This document shows positions 60,514-64,000 of a stretch of 64,000 bases of DNA, one piece after another. The notes below the pieces were generated by a model that was given only the letters and a program-made list of their open reading frames with translations, did not search any database and was not told the origin of the DNA. The translations under genes were made by a program, and so were the position numbers. This stretch comes from Mucilaginibacter saanensis (lineage in GTDB: Bacteria > Bacteroidota > Bacteroidia > Sphingobacteriales > Sphingobacteriaceae): NCBI RefSeq assembly GCF_014200575.1, contig NZ_JACHBZ010000005.1, positions 261,138 to 325,137 of the forward strand. Reading direction: 5' to 3'. Position 1 is the first letter of the stretch, and every line of letters begins with the position of its first letter.

Positions 60514-62415
60514 TTAGTCTGCTTCTGTTTCCTGCAGATACATCTGATCAATGTCTGTGGCATATTTTTTTTCAATTACCTTGCGCTTGGCTTTCATGGT
60601 AGGGGTAATCTCGCCATCGTCCATGCTGAAAGGGTTGCGTTTTACCTTAAATGCCTTAATGCGCTCAAATTTGGCCAGCTCGTTACTTAGCTTGCGCAGG
60701 TCGTGCCCAATCCAGTCAACAATTTCCTTGTCCTCAATAAATACATCAGTCTTTTCAAAAAACTCATTGTTCAGGCCAAATGTTTCCTGCATGGTTTCGC
60801 GCCCGGGAACAATAATGGCCGTAATGTATTCGCGTTTGTCGCCCACTAAAAATACCTGTTCAATTTTAGGGCTCTTTAAATAGGTGTTCTCCACCGGGGT
60901 TGGGTAGATATTTTTACCATAGGCGTTCACCAGCATGTTTTTTAGCCTGTCGGTTATTTGCAGATTGCCCCGGTAAAACCGGCCTATATCACCGGTGTGG
61001 AACCAGCCGTCAGCATCAATAACGGTAGCGGTTTCTTCGGGTTTATTCCAGTAACCTTTCATTACGCAATGGCCGCGTACAATAATTTCACCCTCTTCGG
61101 TTTGCAGGTCCTCTTTAAAATTATCGTGGGTTTGTATGGTGTAAATGTGCCTGGTATCTACATTCTGTATAGCCACTTCAATACCCGGAATAATGCGGCC
61201 AACGGTACCGTATATTACCCTGTGGCGTTCGGTTACCGCCATAACGGGCGATGTTTCCGTAAGACCGAAGCCCTCCAGTATGGTGATGCCCAGATCGCCA
61301 AAAAACTCACCGATATTTTTAGGGAGCGCCCCGCCGCCAGATACCATGAACTTTAGCCGACCGCCTGTTTTAGCTTTTATTTTGCTGAACACCAGCTTGT
61401 CGGCAATTTTTTGCTGATTGCTTAAAAGTATGCCCGGTTTTTTACCGGCTTCATTAACCAGTCTGTATTTTTTGCCGGTTTCAAGAGCCCATAAAAATAT
61501 CTTGGTTTTTATGCCCCCTGCCGATGTTCCGTTTTTAATGGCTTTATCATGTATACGCTCCAGCAGGCGCGGTACGCAGCATAATATGGTAGGTTTGGTT
61601 TCTTCCATATTTTTGGCTAATAGCTCTAAGCTTTGGGCAAAGGCAATTTGCGCGCCGGTGTAAATGCTAATATGGTATATAGTGCGTTCAAATACGTGCG
61701 ATAAGGGCAGGAATGACAAAAAGCGGTCGGTTTTTTCAACAAACGGAATCTGTATGAGGCTGTTAACTACGTTTTGAAACAGGTTATGATGCGTAAGCAC
61801 CACGCCCTTAGGTATGCCCGTTGTGCCCGATGTATAAATTAAGCATGAAATATCAGAGGGTAAAATAGCTTCGCGGGCGGCGTTTATCTGGTGGCGGTAT
61901 TGTTCAACCAAACCCAGGCCTTCCTGTATCAGTTGCTCAAAGTTTATGACGCCTGCGTTAAGTTTTAGTTTATCGCTGTGTTTTTCAAAATCGTCAAAAG
62001 CCGGAATAATGCGGATCAACGAGGGGCAATTGTTGGCCACCTTAAGCACTTTACGAAACAAGAACGGGTTGCCGGCAATAATGGCTTTGGCTCCCGAATC
62101 ATTCAGGATGTATTCAATCTCGCTTTCGGTAAGGGTAGGGTATATGGAGGTGTTTACGGCACCAATTTGTTGCAGTGCCTGATCGTAATAAACATAATTA
62201 GGGCCATTTTCAATAATCAGCGAAAGCCTGTCGCCTTTTTTGATCCCCATATTCAGGAACCAAGCTGATATCGCATCAATTTTTTCCAAAGCCTGTCCGT
62301 AACTGATCTCTACCCAGCTATCTTTTACCTTGTGTAATAAAAAAGTGTGATTTTCCGGGTGGATGTTGGCTACAGTGTTACGTATAATCCCTGGAATGGT
62401 TGTTGGCTGGCTCAT
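60514..62415 (-). CDS. Long-chain acyl-CoA synthetase (AMP-forming)
   Basis: A 633-residue ligase activating fatty acids with ATP and CoA. The P-loop-like motif YTSGTTGIPKGV (about 195-206), the LEGFGLTETSPV motif and the TGDIGRF hinge region are intact. The length and the C-terminal half fit the FadD15/long-chain group found in Bacteroidota. A candidate -7 element TAAGTTTG lies at 62441-62448. It is a single-gene unit. Confidence 0.92.
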   Translation of the reverse strand: MSQPTTIPGIIRNTVANIHPENHTFLLHKVKDSWVEISYGQALEKIDAISAWFLNMGIKKGDRLSLIIENGPNYVYYDQALQQIGAVNTSIYPTLTESEIEYILNDSGAKAIIAGNPFLFRKVLKVANNCPSLIRIIPAFDDFEKHSDKLKLNAGVINFEQLIQEGLGLVEQYRHQINAAREAILPSDISCLIYTSGTTGIPKGVVLTHHNLFQNVVNSLIQIPFVEKTDRFLSFLPLSHVFERTIYHISIYTGAQIAFAQSLELLAKNMEETKPTILCCVPRLLERIHDKAIKNGTSAGGIKTKIFLWALETGKKYRLVNEAGKKPGILLSNQQKIADKLVFSKIKAKTGGRLKFMVSGGGALPKNIGEFFGDLGITILEGFGLTETSPVMAVTERHRVIYGTVGRIIPGIEVAIQNVDTRHIYTIQTHDNFKEDLQTEEGEIIVRGHCVMKGYWNKPEETATVIDADGWFHTGDIGRFYRGNLQITDRLKNMLVNAYGKNIYPTPVENTYLKSPKIEQVFLVGDKREYITAIIVPGRETMQETFGLNNEFFEKTDVFIEDKEIVDWIGHDLRKLSNELAKFERIKAFKVKRNPFSMDDGEITPTMKAKRKVIEKKYATDIDQMYLQETEAD

Positions 62416-62440
62416 TAATTATAAATCGGTTTATCAGCAT

Positions 62441-62448
62441 CAAACTTA
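62441..62448 (-). promoter_or_regulatory. Candidate -7 element TAAGTTTG of the acyl-CoA ligase gene
   Basis: Matches TAnnTTTG on the ligase strand, 25 bases before its ATG; no -33 element is clear. Confidence 0.4.
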
Positions 62449-62608
62449 TGTTTTTTAAGCTTAAAATTAAAATAGAATGTGAATGATTGTCAGGTAAAAG
62501 GGTAACAGCCAGGCAATATTTAAAGGATGATTAATTATGGTGTGTACTTTTTAAAAACACCGCATAAATAAAAATTATAAATTGCGACCTGTAACCCAAT
62601 ATCAACCC

Positions 62609-63685
62609 ATGAAACACCTTGCTTTCACCTTGTTTATTTGCTGTGCCGTAATTTCAAGATCAGCAGCACAAACCACCGTCGATTATAAAAACAGGATGGC
62701 TGTGATCAACAAAAACATTTATACTGTTTTTTACGATAAAAGTGCCAACCTGTACCTGGAAACCAATGATGCCGAAACTAATAAAGGCAACCATTCCTTT
62801 TTGTGGCCGCTGTGTGCGTTAATACAGGCCGCTAATGAGATGGAAGCCGCCGAGCCATCTAAATCATACATAGCCCCGGTCATGAAAGCTATTGATCAGT
62901 ATTATTCGGATCGTGCGCCTGCGCCTGCATACCAGGCTATGGTAGTTAAAGAAAAGGTTGACTCGCGCTTTTATGATGATAACGAATGGGTAGCTATTGC
63001 GCTAATGGATGCTTATAACCGCACCAATAAAAAACAATACCTGGATGTTGCCGAACTCATATACCGGTTTCTTTTAACCGGGCATGATGCCATGGGTGGC
63101 GGTGGTTTTTATTGGGAGGAGGGTAAAACGAACAGCAAAAACACCTGCTCCAACGGACCTGCCGTGTTAGTAGCTCTACAACTTTATAAAGCCACCCATC
63201 AAAAGGCCTACCTGGATACGGCTGTTGCCACTTATAACTGGACAAAACAACACCTGCTATCCGCTAATGGTATTTACTACGATGCCATCAGGGTACCCTC
63301 TATGAAAGTTGATTCGGCATATTATACCTATAATGCGGGTACCATGCTGCAGTCGGGCGTGTTATTGTATAACATTACTAAAAACAAAAAATACCTGGAC
63401 GATGCCCAAAGCGTAGCCCGCAGTGCCGAAAAGCATTTTTACCAAAATGGAAAGCTACCCGGCGGCTACTGGTTTAATGCCGTAATGTTGCGCGGTTATA
63501 TTGAACTGTATAAGGTTGATAAAAACAAGGCCCAATTGCAGTTTATGATTGATGATGCCAACCGTACCTGGACAGCAGAGCGCGACGACCAAAATATGCT
63601 GGGAACAAAAAAGGTGAAATCATTGATTGACCAGGCCGCAATGCTGGAGATTTACAGCAGGCTGGCCAATTTAAAGCTTGATTAA
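62609..63685 (+). CDS. Secreted GH76 family glycoside hydrolase
   Basis: A glycanase of family GH76 (alpha-1,6-mannanase group), about 358 residues from the ATG at 62609. A signal peptide (MKHLAFTLFICCAVISRSAAQ) precedes an (alpha/alpha)6 domain. The catalytic Asp pair lies in YDDNEW (about 123-124). GGGFYWEEGK and KNTCSNGPA are typical substrate-cleft motifs. It has no SusC/D-like neighbours, so it is not in an evident polysaccharide locus. The upstream TTG start was rejected because it would precede the signal peptide. Confidence 0.9.
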   Translation: MKHLAFTLFICCAVISRSAAQTTVDYKNRMAVINKNIYTVFYDKSANLYLETNDAETNKGNHSFLWPLCALIQAANEMEAAEPSKSYIAPVMKAIDQYYSDRAPAPAYQAMVVKEKVDSRFYDDNEWVAIALMDAYNRTNKKQYLDVAELIYRFLLTGHDAMGGGGFYWEEGKTNSKNTCSNGPAVLVALQLYKATHQKAYLDTAVATYNWTKQHLLSANGIYYDAIRVPSMKVDSAYYTYNAGTMLQSGVLLYNITKNKKYLDDAQSVARSAEKHFYQNGKLPGGYWFNAVMLRGYIELYKVDKNKAQLQFMIDDANRTWTAERDDQNMLGTKKVKSLIDQAAMLEIYSRLANLKLD

Positions 63686-64000
63686 AGGAGGTATTTCTGT
63701 TTGGAAAGGGGAGGCTTGTCACCCTGAACTTGTCGAAGGGGGCGAGCGCAGAGGCGGTTGTTGCGAGTATGAAGAAATCTGCAATAAAACCATCTTGTCA
63801 TGCCGAACTTGTTTCACTGTTGTCCGGTAAAGTTTTTTGTTGTTATTAAAAGACTGTATTAGGACATAAAATGAAGGATTTAGGTTTTAAAACTGATGTC
63901 CAAGCCCCCCAATTTTAGTTGCCGTGAGTGATTTGTTGACATGACGGACAGTTTTTCGGGATCGTTCAGAAAGTTAAACAAGTGGATATAACTCATCAGA
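63686..64000. other. Right-edge region: interrupted repeat and possible insertion boundary
   Basis: No intact gene. At 63715-63745 is a CCCTGAACTTGTCGAAGG repeat and at 63795-63816 the start of a TCATGCCGAACTTGTTTCA repeat that breaks off in mid-unit. From about 63817 (CTGTTGTCCGGTAAAG) the sequence is different. It includes an ATG at 63871 whose frame (MKDLGFKTDVQAP...) is broken by three stops before continuing as HDGQFFGIVQKVKQVDITHQ to the window edge. This could be the edge of an insertion sequence or a decayed gene. Confidence 0.4.

Noticed and set aside
1..64000. tRNA or rRNA genes
   Set aside because: I looked through the gaps for tRNA-like cloverleaf ends and conserved rRNA words and found none that I could support.

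Overview
The window looks like a chromosomal segment of a Bacteroidota bacterium of the Sphingobacteriaceae type (Mucilaginibacter or Pedobacter relatives). The evidence is the repeated Bacteroidota -7 promoter motif TAnnTTTG just before start codons, a DUF3822 gene beside rsmD, type B ribosomal protein L31, the Bacteroidota-type GlmU-like protein, the futalosine menaquinone route (mqnC), and many palindromic intergenic repeats of kinds common in that phylum. The genus is an inference. I saw no tRNA, rRNA, CRISPR array, prophage or intact transposase gene.

Layout. 1-9000: rsmD/DUF3822, a RecD-like helicase, a SnoaL-type lipoprotein, the iron-sulfur operon iscS-iscU-iscA, methylmalonyl-CoA epimerase and an NHL-repeat lipoprotein. 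9100-13150: rpmE2, a GlmU-like protein, tpiA, a membrane protein and prmA. 13300-18450: an Rrf2 regulator with its NAD(P)-binding target gene, an XRE regulator, a GNAT protein, an acidic protein, scpB and mqnC. 19000-28800: an M1 peptidase, a 100-bp repeat array beside a DUF559 nuclease gene, a Ppx/GppA phosphatase, a NatAB-like ABC exporter and a sialidase-like secreted protein. 28900-36100: dnaJ, grpE, ftsE, LuxC-type acyl-CoA reductase, a ferredoxin, a hairpin tandem array, a MarR-GNAT fusion and an NlpC/P60 peptidase. 37100-46800: a WD40 protein and a complete histidine operon. 46900-64000: a membrane glycosyltransferase-like protein, gmhB, gltB-gltD, AhpD-like and Crp-like genes, an ArsR-SRPBCC pair, DUF4142, DUF763, an acyl-CoA ligase and a GH76 glycanase.

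The his operon (hisG-D-lipoprotein-C-B-H-A-DUF559-F-IE, minus strand) is the most informative region. It begins with a short open frame rich in histidine codons (46665-46724), which looks like an attenuator leader peptide, behind a good Bacteroidota promoter. Three of its gene junctions (hisG|hisD, hisB|hisH, hisA|hisF) are each filled by an inverted pair of G/C-rich REP-like repeats. The hisA|hisF pair encloses a DUF559 endonuclease gene. The repeats have replaced the ordinary start codons of hisF and hisH, so both enzymes carry repeat-encoded N-terminal extensions. A second DUF559 gene at 22443-22805 is also bracketed by inverted repeats of related design. This suggests a mobile REP-like family linked to DUF559 nucleases, with nuclease-bearing and short gene-less forms.

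Several small regulatory circuits can be read from the DNA: a 23-bp inverted repeat before the Rrf2 gene that recurs before its neighbour, a direct-repeat operator straddling the promoter of the ArsR-SRPBCC pair, and a 12-bp palindrome beside the -7 element of the MarR-GNAT gene.
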